From Datisca glomerata (lineage: Eukaryota; Streptophyta; Magnoliopsida; Cucurbitales; Datiscaceae), in assembly GCA_003255025.1 (NCBI GenBank), contig QANY01002483.1, forward strand, positions 1 through 64,000: a DNA stretch of 64,000 bases, read 5' to 3'. The translations under genes were made by a program, and so were the position numbers. Shown here piece by piece: positions 1 through 12,057 of this stretch. The notes under the pieces were generated by a model. It saw nothing but the letters and a program-made list of their open reading frames with translations, searched no databases and had not been told where the DNA came from. Every line of letters begins with the position of its first letter. Positions within the stretch are counted from its first letter, which is position 1.

Positions 1-20
1 GAGACACACACACACACACA
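1..20. repeat. (CA)n microsatellite at window edge
   Basis: A short run of CA dinucleotides opens the window. It is a simple repeat with no visible link to a gene. Confidence 0.8.
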
Positions 21-203
21 CCTTATCTGAACTTGACGGGCATTCTTTCTAGCCTTATTCAAATGTGGTCCGGTGTGTGGTCAAGAGTTGCCAGTGGCTT
101 GTACGTGCTTCACGTTATAGAGGTGGTGAAGTTTAGTGCGTTAGAAAGTATGTAAAGGAGTTAAGTGTTGCACTTGTAATATCTAGCAGCTAGATCTACT
201 ACC

Positions 204-554
204 TTGTTCCCATGCGGTGCAGTACTTACAAAGATGAGCTTATCATCATATCCATACACATATAAGTACTATACAAAGAGAGAGCTCGGATGTACGTATG
301 CAGCTTCTGTTTATCCCGTTGGCAATGAATCTGATTGGGTAGTTCCTGATGATATCAAAAAGATCAAAGATTTTACCTCCACGTGCCAATGTTCTTCAGG
401 TAGGCCACAGAAGAAAATGTACTTATCTTCTAGTGAAAAGATACTAGAAAATAGGCGTAGTACTTGTGGTGTTTTCGATCATAATAAGAAGATTTGTAAG
501 AATCATATTAAAGATAGTGACGGAGGTGCTTCAAAGAAGAAACGATCGAGTTGA
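204..554 (+). pseudogene. MULE (MURA-type) transposase, C-terminal fragment
   Basis: This is the C-terminal end of a Mutator-like (MURA) transposase; the catalytic DDE part lies left of the window or is lost. The translation shows the end of the SWIM zinc finger (a PC followed by sequence where family members have CxH), then YYTKRELGCTYAASVYPVG and ESDWVVPDD. These match the family pattern YYT...YxxxIYPVG...W..P. A GRPQKKM stretch and a basic tail follow, where family members carry GRPKKxR. The SWIM histidine is not recognisable and sequence upstream of about 200 does not stay in frame, so I call it a relic. The product would bind MULE terminal repeats and cut and paste the element. It converges with the DUF1985 relic at 2.7-3.8 kb, the usual arrangement in MULEs that carry a Ulp1-like gene. 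Confidence 0.72.
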
Positions 555-2672
555 TTTGGTTGATGGTTATGTTTAAATCTATTTTTAGTTTGTATGGAGT
601 TCACTTTAGATATGCTTTTCAATTTCATATCGGACATGTCAATGGCCGAGTGAATTTTATGGATATTGTTTATATATTCATAAATACTCATATTATATAT
701 AGTTATACTTATGGTATAACTATTTATGAATTGTATAATTGCTTTATTTTTAGTTTTTGTATTGTAGTCGTTTACTTAGATCTTGTTATGTAATTTTGCT
801 AGTGTTTACTTACATATTCTAAAGAACTTTTATAACGATGTGATTATGCTTGTTTAAGTTAATAGCATGATAATTAATTTTAGAATGTGAGTATATTATT
901 ATTTACTCACTATTTACCACCTATTCGTATGAATATGCTTGTTTCACTCAGGTTTATTCATATCAAATTCATCTATTTCAAGGTATTCGACATGTACACA
1001 TAGTATATTATCATTTACTGCCCTGTATATGCTAACCAAAACAATCTTACCCAAAAATTGGATATTTACCTATAGTATACTAACATTCATGCACCTATAT
1101 ATACACTTATCAAGGCAGTAAATTTCAAGAATTGAATATGTACTTATAGTATGTTGACATATACTACCTCTATATACATTAACCAAACCAGAAAATTTCT
1201 GAATGCATTTCATGTCTTCCAAAATGATCAATAATATCAAAATTCATCAAAAGTATCAGAATTAGAAACTATTTGCATATTGCCACCACTTACCACATAT
1301 TCATTCATATTCCATCGATTAATCATAAGGTCTAAAAAAATAGTCCTATCATCTAGTTTAATATCCTAAGAAAACTTGTCCACAAGTTGTAATAATATTC
1401 ATCAATCCACATCAGGAAGTGGTTGGGAAAATAAATTAAAGTTAGGAATGTCTGATTCAAATGGCACACTGCTGGTTGTGCTACTGTCTTTTCTGTCACT
1501 GCTTGTTGTGCTGCTGCATGTTGTGCTTGCTGCTCTTTTTTGGTCATTTTCATTAACCGCAGAGACTTCTCATTGGCTCTTTTCTTTTTGTTTTCCTGCA
1601 TTATGTATATGTGTACATTAGTTTAGTTCGTAATAATCAATAAATATATAAGCTAAATTTAAACTACCTTTGCTTATGACTCTTGAATTTCAGTCATATG
1701 CTGATCATCGCTCTTTTGTCTAGCATTTCATTGAGAGCCTTCTTTACATCAGTTGTATCATCATCATTTATAGCAACAGTATCATCATTCACATCATTAT
1801 CCTTTCATTAGTGAGAATGTACTATAATTGACATGATTAGAATTTAAATTGATTATTCTAACAATTTATGAGTAGTATATAAGCTTATTACCTTTCCAGT
1901 TTCTGTTTTTTTGGCAAGCTTAAATAATATGGTATGTATTCCCCTCATATTTATATTCATGCTCACCATAGATATATTCATTTAATTATGAACTTTCTCC
2001 ATCTTGTCAATTTTTTTGGTTAGGACTGCCATTGCCTCTATGTTTTGTAACTTTTTTTTATTTTTTCATCAATAAACCAAATGATTCACACTCTGATTCT
2101 TCCCTATTTTTCTCACTTTACATGTGTTTTCTCTTAACAAAATGAGCCATATATGGTGTTTCCATTTCTAATTGTGTAAGGACAATTGGTTCAGTTATAA
2201 GCTGTTATGAAATCGAACATTGATTCAAAATACTCAAGGCATGCTCAAAATAACAAGGAAAATACAAAGCATTTAGCTGCTGACAGTAATCATTTATATA
2301 CTACTTCATTTATACTAGACAATTACTTATTATATACCATGAGTCTATAAAAATATTATAACCCATATGTAGTTTTTTTAATACATGAAACAATAATCAT
2401 ACTTTTTTATATAATCTGTATATATACTGAATAAAATCATCAGCATACCACCGTAGAATACTCAGATCAAATTAAACATACTTTTCTATATAATCCGAAA
2501 CCCTAAACGTGAAACCATAAACATACTTTTCTATATGAACTTCCTATATACTAAATGTAATCACCAATATACCACTACAGAATACTCAGATCAAATTAAA
2601 CATAAAGCATTAACATGACAGTCACTCATTATATACTATTGTTTATATACCTTATGAAAGTGAAAAAAAATT
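555..2672. other. AT-rich spacer between the MULE transposase and the DUF1985 relic
   Basis: No supported gene lies here. In a MULE carrying a Ulp1-like gene, the Ulp1 peptidase domain would be read on the minus strand in this interval, downstream of DUF1985. I could not find its His-Asp-Cys signature. A minus-strand stretch near 1353-1601 is rich in Lys, Gln and Ala and may be decayed linker. Nearly identical short segments recur near 2440-2480 and 2570-2600 (AATACTCAGATCAAATTAAA), a minor local duplication. Confidence 0.45.
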
Positions 2673-2675
2673 CAT

Positions 2676-3766
2676 CTATTCTGAGTCAAAAACTTTAATC
2701 TGTAATTCTGTCCAGCTTAGTTGCTCGTCTTCCCTCCAATTGTTCATCCTTGGTATCCCATCCCCTGAGCATTGTGCGATATTGTTGCAAGCATTTGTGA
2801 GGGTTGAGATCACTTCATATGCCCAGATAATTAAAGCCAATGGGACGTCCCCAAATCTGAACCTCTTCGATGTAGGATTGTTGAGCACAACTTTGACAAA
2901 TCCGATTGTCATCTCGTATGACAATCTCCCCCATGGATAATTTTCAAAAACCTCATCAATGTTGACCATTTTCAAATGGTCAATATCGATGCTAGCAGCT
3001 ATTTGTTTTGGTATAAGAAGATAATCTAAGCAAAACAATTTAGCCAATTTGATTTTTATCTCTAGACTTGCATATCTAAAAGCATTAAAAGAACAAACAA
3101 GACTTTCCCTAGTCATTGATCTAGTTACAGATTGATATTTAGAAAAGCTTCATCGATTAATTGACCATCCGGTAAAGAGTCTTTGTTCAATGACGGATAT
3201 AGACCATAATTTAACCCCGTTATTAATGCAAAATTATTAAGACCAAATCTAATAACTTGACCTTTAAAATTGAAACACAATTCATCGTTGTTGTTGCTAA
3301 AACATTGCCTCCTAGCTAAATGTAGAAGTAACTGAGAAGGTATTTTGGCAAGTTTATTGTTCAGAAGGTTGCCCAAATAAGTTTTTTTTTAAATCTCTAT
3401 TTCTTCTTGTGTCAACTAACAGTTTAGAGTTGTCAAATATTCCATTTTCCCATATATATTGACATTTTTGTTAGTTGTCCTCAACTCAGTCAGCATAAAC
3501 ATAGGGTAGTCCTGCCAATTAATAATTAACAATAATATTTACATAAAAATAGTTATTATATTTCTATAACTACTATAGGTATATTTTAATTTACTGTTTA
3601 ATTTGTTTACCTCTGTTCTAGTCGTTTTGATCAATCTGTTGGACTGTGGGAGCATTTCTTGTGATGGTCTCATTTGTCTTTGACACTCGTTGTTTTTTGG
3701 CTCGCTACTTCTGGAGCTGCTGTTTTTTAGGCATTTTGGTTTCTTGGCTATGTGTTTTGTCCTCAT
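2676..3766 (-). pseudogene. DUF1985 protein of a Ulp1-carrying MULE (broken)
   Basis: A minus-strand relic of the DUF1985 domain, which in plants is mostly found in Ulp1/SENP-like proteins carried by MULEs. A plausible first exon (3766-3611) codes a basic Lys/Arg-rich leader and ends at a good donor (GAG then GTAAAC). An acceptor (TTGGCAG) opens the next block at 3511, beginning DYPMFMLTELRTT. The core follows as QLLLHLARRQCF, VIRFGLNNFALITGLNYG and ENYPWGRLSYEMTIGFVK, ending near LALIIWAYEVI; these are family landmarks. Stops near 3417 and 3125, and a frame change between 3125 and 3116, break the frame. No C48 peptidase domain is visible downstream. The role of these proteins is not established; they are thought to process SUMO-like modifiers. 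Confidence 0.7.
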
Positions 3767-3849
3767 TTTGTGTTTTCTACTATATATATGTTTATGTACT
3801 ACTAGTAAATAGTCATATATTAATTCATGTATAACTATGTGCAAAATTA

Positions 3850-4480
3850 ACCATGCGTAAATCTAGATTCAGAATCAAAATATGTCTAGATTCAGAACAC
3901 AATAAACAATATCCAGAGTATACAATGAACAATATCCATTAATATACCATGTTTCAGAACAAAATTGTAGTCAATAATTAACAAAAAAATTGAAATCAAA
4001 ATGCTTAAATCTAAACCCTAAACTCTAATGAATATTGACTCAGATTCAAATGAAAAGAAGGATAATAGATAAGAACGAAATACTAAAATTAGAAACTCAG
4101 ATTCAAACTCAGAATTACTATGATTGATTAATTCAAACTCAGATTCAAATAAAAAGAACCAAAATGAGTTTGATTCCAACTCAAATTCAAACAAAAATAA
4201 TGAAAATAGAAACGCAATCGCTACAAACTGTATATAGACTTAGATTCAAGACTCAGCACTTATAAACTCAGATTCAATGAAAATAGAAATTAGAAACTCA
4301 GACAAACCATATATAGACTCACACATAGATTCAAGATTCAAGAACGATAATACAAACTAGTTTCTAATTGGGATTCTATATATAGCACATATTCAAACTC
4401 AGATTTAAACGGTAATACAAAACGTATATAGCACTTACAATCGGGATTTCGTGTGATTTAGGCTCAGGAATGTAGAATCG
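3850..4480. repeat. Cluster of dispersed CTCAGATTCAAA motifs near the MULE right end
   Basis: About ten variants of ACTCAGATTCAAA occur in direct orientation in this otherwise non-coding stretch, for example near 4036, 4095, 4136, 4265 and 4396. They are irregularly spaced, so this is not a simple tandem array. The position between the first DUF1985 exon and the presumed right end of the MULE suggests subterminal repeats, the kind of site a transposase may bind. That role is inference. Confidence 0.5.
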
Positions 4481-5209
4481 TCTCTAGGGTTTTCTTAGTA
4501 ACCCAGTTGCCTATCGCCGATGCTATGAGATTTCTGTTTTGTTTTGATTTTACGCTAGGGTTTGTTACGCGAAGAAGTTATTTTTCATCCCTTATTAATG
4601 AGGGCAGTTTCATCTATTAACTATTTTCGTATAATGACCTATTTACTTAATTGAACCTATTCTTTTTAGGTTCTTTTATTTAATTTAATAGGGCTTTATT
4701 AATATGGGACACATTGTTTTTATTAACGGAAATTACAGTGTTTGACCACTTATACATAGTGTATTGGAATAAACCGAGTTAAGTTTTGCAAATTTAGCAA
4801 TTTTTTTCCTTGTAAAATACTTTTTAATCAGACTGAATTACCCTGTTTAATTTAAATTTAAAGTTATTCTTAACTGGTAATTTTTTCCTTTTCCCTTTTC
4901 ATTGTTTGTAGTTTATTTTTCCTTTTTTAAACCAACCTTTATGGAGTTTTTAGATTCTTTTAGGGAATTTGTTTATTTATTGAATTTGGTTTCTTTTTTA
5001 AAGAGTTTTACGTTTCTATATGTTCATTTTTATTTATTTTGTATACATTTTTTTTGCTTTGTTAAGAAATCACAATTTTGAATTCTTAAATTTTTTTTTT
5101 TAACTTTTTAGAATATGAAATCAAGATTCCATATCTTATTTATAGCCGGTTATGATTTTATGTGCAAATTTTTTTTTTCAGAAATAGTGAGTTGTTATTC
5201 ACTTTAAAT
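4481..5209. other. Presumed right terminus of the MULE and AT-rich flank; no gene
   Basis: No coding sequence is supported. The right terminal inverted repeat of the MULE is expected at about 4480-4800, but its partner lies outside the window, so the border and the target duplication cannot be set. The rest is T-rich low-complexity DNA. Confidence 0.35.
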
Positions 5210-5223
5210 TTATTATATCTTTT

Positions 5224-6382
5224 ACCATTTGTTCTCCCTTGAATGAAAGAGGTCTTGGTATTAAGGAGCTTACCACCTGGAGCTTACCAAGCATTTTTGG
5301 AAGCTGGTCATTCAAGCTAAAGACTCACTCTGGGTTGCTTTGTGCAAAAATAATCTGCTCAAAGATCACTCCATTTTTACCATAAAGATGCCAGCAGACC
5401 CTTCTTGGTCATGGAGCAAAATCCTCAATCTCACGAGCAAGTTGATTGGCTTCAGCAGTAACTAAATTGGTGATGTTCAAGATATTGGCCTTTTTACAGA
5501 TCCATGGCACCCTGCAGGTACTCTTTTTTCCCAAATGAAGGAAGAGTTTGGTCAATAGCACTGGTTTAAGGCTAGCCACTCCTCTTAGTCCTGATCAGAG
5601 ACAATAGATGGTGTTTTCCAAATTATAGTTTGGAATCTAGTATGAATTTCTAGGGTTTCAATCTCAATATTAATCCTCCTAACTCCAATCACTCAGACTC
5701 ATGGTTCTGGAATCTTGATAGAAAAGGTCAGTTCTCCATCAAGGCAACCTACAATGCTTTAAGGCAGCATAGAAAGACTGTACATTGGCATAAGCTTGTC
5801 TGGTTTTCAGGGCACATTCCCAAATGTTCCCTCATAACCTGGCTAGCTTTCCGTGGGAAATTAGCACAAAAGATTATGTTTGTTCTTGGTAGCCTGGTAT
5901 TAACATGGAGTGTTTTATGTGTCTCTGAACACAAACCATCGAGCACCTGTTTTTTACTTGCCATGTTTCCGGAACTATTCTGCTTAATCTGTTTGACAGA
6001 TGTGGTCTTTTATATTATGCTTCTTCTCGGTCTTCCTATCATAATTGGTTGCGGCAGATGTCTTCTGGTAACACAGTTGAATCTTTGCGTGTTAAGCTTG
6101 TTTTTTCTATTTCTGTCTATTGTATCTAGCTAGAGAGAAATAGAAGTGTCTTCTTAGGTAAGCTTGTAGATTCCTCCTTAACTTCCAATAACATTATAAG
6201 GATGGTTAGGGAGAGAATTAGTTTCCTTTCTAAAAATAGGAACATTACTATTAGATTTGATTTCTCAGATAAATGGCTCTTTCAGGCTTGTAGTTTTATT
6301 ATATTTCTGTGCTTGGAGTATGCCTATTATATCTGTGTATTTGATTTTTTTGGTTAATAATATTTTCCCTTTAACAAAAAAA
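5224..6382 (+). mobile_element. 5'-truncated LINE (non-LTR retrotransposon) with target duplication
   Basis: The plus strand codes the C-terminal third of a plant L1-type LINE. It starts NERGLGIKELTTWSL, the region just after the reverse transcriptase. The zinc-binding zf-RVT domain follows (FSIKATYNALRQH, HKLVWFSGHIPKCSLITWLA, then a decayed segment with NHRAPVF) and the typical last helix (SWRERNRSVFLG). Several stops and frame changes show it is dead. The 3' end is an A-rich tail at 6374-6382. TTATTATATCTTTT at 5210-5223 and TTATCATATCTTTT at 6383-6396 flank it and differ at one base, which is good evidence for a target site duplication and therefore for the exact borders. The 5' truncation is typical of LINE insertion. 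Confidence 0.82.
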
Positions 6383-6474
6383 TTATCATATCTTTTTCGT
6401 TATATTAATTTTGAAATCTAAATATATTTAATACTAATTATTTATGGCAAGTATATTAATAATATTCTTTTTCC

Positions 6475-6586
6475 TTCATTAGTCTTCATTTTAGAATCTA
6501 AGAATATTCCTTTTGTCTTCACTAATCTTCATTTTAGAATCTCAGAATATTCCTTTTGTCTTCATTAATCTTCGTTTAGAATCTCA
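6475..6586. repeat. 43-bp tandem repeat, 2.6 copies
   Basis: Three successive copies of a 43-base unit start at 6475, 6518 and 6561, the last one partial. Each carries CTTCATTTTAGAATCT and GAATATTCCTTTTGTC. The copies differ at only a few positions. No gene is associated. Confidence 0.85.
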
Positions 6587-6599
6587 CTTGAATAATTAT

Positions 6600-8900
6600 T
6601 TATAGACTCTTAAATTTAATTAGTAAAGTTTTACGTGTGTTGTGTACGTGATCGAGAGTATTAAATATTTTAGTTCTTTTTCTCACAATTTAGGGGTCAT
6701 AATCCTTCCAAGTAGCTAGGGAAGAAATATCAAGCATTAAGTTTTAGTAGACACTTTACTTGTGAATATAGAGATTTAACTTTCAATCGATGAATTAATT
6801 TTAACTGAATTTTTATGTTGTCATCTTAATCAATGAGTAAACTAACTAATATCAATATGAGAAAAACATGTGACACTTTATAATCTTTATACTTCTCACT
6901 ACTTTTTATTATTGGATAATTAAAAAATATTTATTTTGAGCCGATGTATCGTAGAATCATTAAAAACATAATAAAATCTTCACTATTTTATTAATAGGCA
7001 TCATTCTGTAAACATATTTTATTACTGTTGGTAATGAGGATTTAGAAATCGAAAACTTCACTAACATTTATTTTCTTTTGAGGACATGTTCGTGAATCTT
7101 AATAAATCACTACTAAAAAATGTGATGTGAATTTGACATTAATCATGAATCTACATTTAGGAAATATTGATACTATAAGTAAATCATAATTAATTGTTCT
7201 TTGAATATCACAATATTAAATGTACAATTGGAAAACCAATAATCAATTGCCTTATAAAATATCATTTTAAGGATTTAGGAATAATAAGTGGGTAATATTA
7301 TCCAAAAATAATTTTTATTTACTTGCCACTTTTAATATATTATATATATGTTTTACTCAAACACAACAAGATAGTTCTATACAAATTTATTTACATAATC
7401 ATCTTTGTTTGATTTGATGAATTTTTAATTTTCCTTTATTTCCCATTTCTCACATATTTGGGAAATGCTGGTATATTTTATTTGTTAAGTTGTTTCTCCA
7501 CCTTCCATTTTTCTCTATTTTGCACATCAACAAGTCAAACATCAAATATTGTATGTAAATAATAAGTAACAATATTAATGCTACACCGATCGATTTGTAT
7601 TGTAGGTAAATTTTTATTAATAACACCTTTTAAATAATAAGTAACAACTGTGATTTGTAGTGATTATAAATATTGATATTCAAACACAAAAGATTATAAA
7701 TATTGATATGTAAATACAAAAGAAATTATTCATATACATAAAAATAAATACTGACGTGTAAATGATTTAAATATAATTTGATAACTCAATGCAAAATAAA
7801 AAATAATTTTTAGAGAGTTAACGAACTATCTATATCAGACTACGTCTACACAATCATATACCCATATAAGAAGTAAAATATAATTGTCACCAATAAAAAC
7901 ATATATCATATGTATAAAATTAGCATGTATATAAGTTAAATGTAATTACATACATATGAATAAATATTGACATGTAAGAACTATTAATAAATATTGACAT
8001 GCAAATAAGTTAAAAATAATATTCATGATTCAAAGCATAGACTAAAAAATTTTCACACACGTTTCATTGTTGTATACATTTGTTTACTGAAAATACAAAA
8101 TGGTTTGATACTTGTAGATATTTTCATACCTTAGTATTTTTGTGGAGTAACCCTGTTTTTTGTCATTTCTAGAAGCCGATGGAAGGGATAATTAATTAAT
8201 GACAAATAGTTATTTACGATTAACATGAATTACTTTAAATTTCATCTATTGAAACCCTAGTTTTTTTAATAACAAAAAACCTAGGTGTTAATGGAAGCTC
8301 CCAAATATGCATGTTAATCACCATTGGTTTTGTTGGGGTGGAGATTCTTTAAGAGGAGAAGAATGAGAAGGAGAAAGAATCAAACAGAAGAGACGATGAT
8401 GGTGAAATGGAAGTGATGAAAAAGTATAGGAGATGACCATTGTCTTTTTCTCTGACGGTGAAAAGTCGTTTATTACTAAAAGAGGGATCGATGATTTAAT
8501 ATTTTAATAGTTGATAGAAAACATTCGTTTTTAATTTCCTCCAAACTACATGTATCAGTTTCCTATTTTTTAAATCTATCTAATTTTTGTCTCAATTTTT
8601 TTTCTAGATTGAATGGGGTTAAATTCATAAATTTTAGCTTCTATTCTAATTTGGAAGGAGTGTATTTAAGGTATATAACTAACTCTATACAAATTTCTCC
8701 AAGATAAAAAATTGACACATTTCTAATTCTTTTGATTTGTTGAGATAAATCTAAAAATGTCCTATAATATTGCTAGTGATCTAAAAATTCTTATTTTTAT
8801 TGTGTTGCTAATAGGGTTTAAAAATGATATGTTACAAACAAAAAATGATCCGCCACAGCTCTCAATACCACATCGACTTATGCAATATCATGATATAGGA
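6600..8900. other. AT-rich gene-free stretch
   Basis: I see no gene, domain or clear transposon here. Short motifs such as ATAAATATTGACATGTAAAT recur between 7655 and 8010 (for example near 7690, 7745, 7965 and 7990), which suggests old, decayed local duplication. The sequence near 8340-8420 is GA-rich but has no supported reading frame. Confidence 0.5.
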
Positions 8901-9821
8901 GTAGAACTTAACTACTAAGACAATCATCTTGTCAAAAATAAGTGAGTTGTTGAGAGACAACAGGAGCTGATTAATTTTGCTCTCTCATGATATATGGTGG
9001 CATGATGGCCACTACAACAGATATTCCAGGTCATGTCGGTACTCACAACTGAAGAGAAGGTTCTCGAAGTCGAAGAATACTGTTTTATTATTAAAATCCA
9101 CAAAAAAATTCTCCAGCCACACATTCTTGTCGCATCATCTTTTATCAATTTTTCGAAACAACCTGCCTTCTGGTTCTCTTCTTCCACGTTTCTTTCTGTT
9201 ACTGGTCCTCACTGCCGCGTCCACTGGTTCGTAGGTGGGCCCTCATTTTGAATCCGCAGCTTTGCATTCACGCTGCCGAAATATTCGCTGGCCTACTATT
9301 TCAAATCAACTGTTCCACTGCTTTTTTCTTCGTGTTTTTCACGCTTGTTTTCAAACCGTAGGATCTTACTTTAGTGCATCAGCAGTTGAACACGTCTTTC
9401 GTTTGAGAGAATTGACGCGTTTCAAAGTTGGCAGGTAAGGGACCCACCAGTTACTAAGGTATAAACGACTAAGGTGACCGAATCATGGAGAAGTTGCTGG
9501 GTTTGACGGCCACATGTCATCATGAGCTCGTCCTTTCAGATTTGATTCGTGGTTTACATCCAAACCATTCATATCTATTTAAAATACAAATCAATAAAAC
9601 ATACTTGTTTTTATTTATTTATTATTTTATTTTTTTTAAAGTCCATCAAATCATTTTTTCCATCTGAAATCATCATTAATGACCGCAATGTGGATGCTAG
9701 CCTCTATAATTCCTCCAAATTATGAGTCATGAGTATGAGAGTTGAAACCACTAGATATTGGTGAACATGAAAAAATTATCTAAGATATACGTGTGGAAAG
9801 AATGCTGAAACGGAGAACCTC
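8901..9821. other. Gene-free stretch of more balanced base composition
   Basis: Reading frames of up to 87 codons exist on both strands at 8924-9440, but they overlap each other and show no recognisable domain, codon pattern or splice context. I do not support a gene. The less AT-rich composition at 9000-9560 compared with its surroundings is the only sign that this may be a gene or transposon fragment. Confidence 0.35.
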
Positions 9822-10014
9822 TCGCTTATAGAACGGGCGACTATAACTTTTAGAGCGGGTGACTATTACTTCCAAAAATAGGTGATTATCACTTTTAGAG
9901 CGGGCGATTATCACTTCTAGAACAGGTGACTATCGTTTATTGAACGAGTGACTGTCGCTTCTATAATGAGTGACTATCGCTTCTGGAACATGTGACTATC
10001 ACTTCTAAAACGAG
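9822..10014. repeat. 22-bp minisatellite, about 8-9 copies
   Basis: A degenerate array with a 22-base period. Each unit reads roughly GAACGGGTGACTATCACTTC plus two bases. Units such as AGAGCGGGTGACTATTACTT and AGAGCGGGCGATTATCACTT follow one another without spacers. The same unit reappears about 500 bases to the right at 10516-10566. The array is far more GC-rich than its surroundings. Confidence 0.85.
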
Positions 10015-10515
10015 TTGTTAGATTCAAATTTTTTTCAGTATAAACCGTATCTCAATAAAACCCAATATCTCATATTGGACACATCAAGAATTAAAACAAT
10101 TATAGAGCGGAAATGCACCTGAATTCGTGATGATAAAATTGTTGTTTAGAGTCGAGTGGTTGACCTTCCAAATCTACACGATTATCTATCTGAGAGTCCC
10201 ATTTGATAAAACCTTTAAGTTTTCTCTCTAACGATGAGATATTATGGAGAGTAGAATGATTTTCCGTTATCGTGTGACCTGAAGACCATAACCACTTATA
10301 GATAATTCATCTTTTAGTATTTTTATTTTAACTCATCATAAAAATAGAAATTACCATAAAGTCTCTACACGTTAAATGATCCACAACCTATCAGATGCGT
10401 TAAAACCCCAATTGTCTAAACCTTAGTCGATCACTTTTAATTGAGTTTAACTTTATTTGACAGTCTGCAACACATAATTATTTTATACATAAGTCCGACG
10501 TTGGATTAAGAATCC
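10015..10515. other. Non-coding segment between two 22-bp arrays, possible LTR relic
   Basis: No reading frame is supported. The base composition resembles a decayed LTR, but I see neither a partner copy nor a primer binding site. The two flanking minisatellite arrays make it look like a unit, though no terminal repeats are visible. Confidence 0.3.
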
Positions 10516-10566
10516 AACACGGGTGACTATGGTTTCTGGAACGGGGGACCATCACTCTTAGAACAG
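10516..10566. repeat. Second, short array of the 22-bp minisatellite unit
   Basis: About two and a half copies of the unit seen at 9822-10014 (ACGGGTGACTATGGTTTCTG, then ACGGGGGACCATCACTCTTA), in the same orientation. It closes a roughly 500-base segment that has no copies. Confidence 0.75.
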
Positions 10567-11930
10567 AAAAAAACAACATAACGGGAAAAAGAGGTCCAGA
10601 CCAACAATCAAGTAGTCGTAATTGTTTGAGTAAGTTGAGTGACCCGGACAAGACAGATTGACAGACCACCAAGTGACTCTGACTGATTGGCTCAGAGCCA
10701 CAAGAAATCGTCAAAGTGGCTGAGCGAGACATATGAGAAATGAGAAAAGGAAATGAACAAAAGCAGAACCATGAGATGGATCTTATGACTACGATTAAAT
10801 TCAGCAGGGATAAAGACGGATATAATGGATGAACTGAGCATGAGAGCCCAAACGTGAGAAGATCCCATGAGTTGAAAACATTGGGGGGTGATCACCCCTT
10901 CATCTTTGTTATTATTATTATTGTAAGGTCTATAAGTATAGACTCATAAAAAAGGAAATGGATAGGCAACCCAAGCAACAAAAAGTATTGCCTTTTCCCT
11001 CTTCTCCTATCGACAAACTATGTAAAATCCTTCACACTAGTGAATATCAACAATCTTCTCATGGTTTTTCTTCATTTTAAGGGTTTCCACGTAAATGGTG
11101 GTGTTTTTATTCTCTCTTTCTCTCTTCAAATTATTATCTTTATTATTTATCGTAAAGAGTTCTCCATACAAAAAAATCATTTATAACGGGGATTTCGAAC
11201 TTGGAGTTAACGATATTCTTATTTTAAGTGTGAAATTAAGAATCAACGGTCTATATAAATGTTGATACAAAAAAACAATATTTTAAGTTCATTTGAATTT
11301 TGATATTCAAACTAATCGTTCAAATTGAATAGATGATCTCATGTTCAACTGAACATGAGATAACTCACATACGAAATAATGATCCAAATGCGAGTTTGTT
11401 CCTCACATATCATTAGTTAACATGGGCAATGAGAAATTTACCAGTCCAATATTAACCCAACTAATTGATTGTCTCAGGATGACAAAAAAATGGGTTTGTT
11501 TCGCATAGTTAAATTGATCTAAATGTTAGGCTATTTGGGATAATTAAAAAATTTCAGTTATCATTGAAAAATGTTAAATCGTTTAATCAGATTTAGACGA
11601 TTATAATTATCTAACTATAAAAGAAAAAAATCTTGATTTTTCAACTCAGGTGTGATTTGAGCCATCTGTCTATTGGCCAGACATCTCAAAATACACGAGT
11701 TGCATCAACAATGGATTTTACCAACTGTCATTAGTCTTACGTTTCCTTCTCATTTCATTTTCCATAAATGTAAGAGTGGCGGTCATTATGACAAAAAAAT
11801 CTGGCACAATGCGTTACAAAAAGAAATAATGACCTGGTTGGCCCATGCTATTGCTAACCACAGGGAATTAGCTGTCACTCAGCTAATAGCCAGCTTGTAC
11901 ATACTGGGCATCTGCCCTGCCTACCCCAAC
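10567..11930. other. Intergenic DNA upstream of the AG-peptide gene
   Basis: No gene is supported. The one distinct feature is a perfect 14-base palindrome, GGGGTGATCACCCC, at 10885-10898. A plus-strand frame opening at 11673 runs through the promoter and leader of the AG-peptide gene in a different frame; I regard it as chance. The last 250 bases before 11930 are the likely proximal promoter. Confidence 0.45.
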
Positions 11931-11938
11931 CATTTCTC

Positions 11939-11946
11939 TATTTATA
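11939..11946 (+). promoter_or_regulatory. TATA box of the AG-peptide gene
   Basis: TATTTATA lies about 112 bases before the start codon and is followed by a CT-rich leader (CTCTCCCCCTCC and later TTTCTCTCTCGTTCTC), which is usual for a short plant 5' UTR. The transcript probably starts near 11970-11975. Position and sequence fit; there is no other evidence. Confidence 0.6.
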
Positions 11947-12057
11947 CGCACTCTCCCCCTCCACATTCTTTAGCTGCTCACCTTCTCTCGATTCCTTCAC
12001 TTTCTTTGTATAGCTTTCTCTCTCGTTCTCATCAAAACCCTAGAAAGATTTATAGCG

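Noticed and set aside
8924..9251. Overlapping small frames of 72-87 codons
   Set aside because: Open on both strands at once, no domain, no conserved words, no splice or promoter context.
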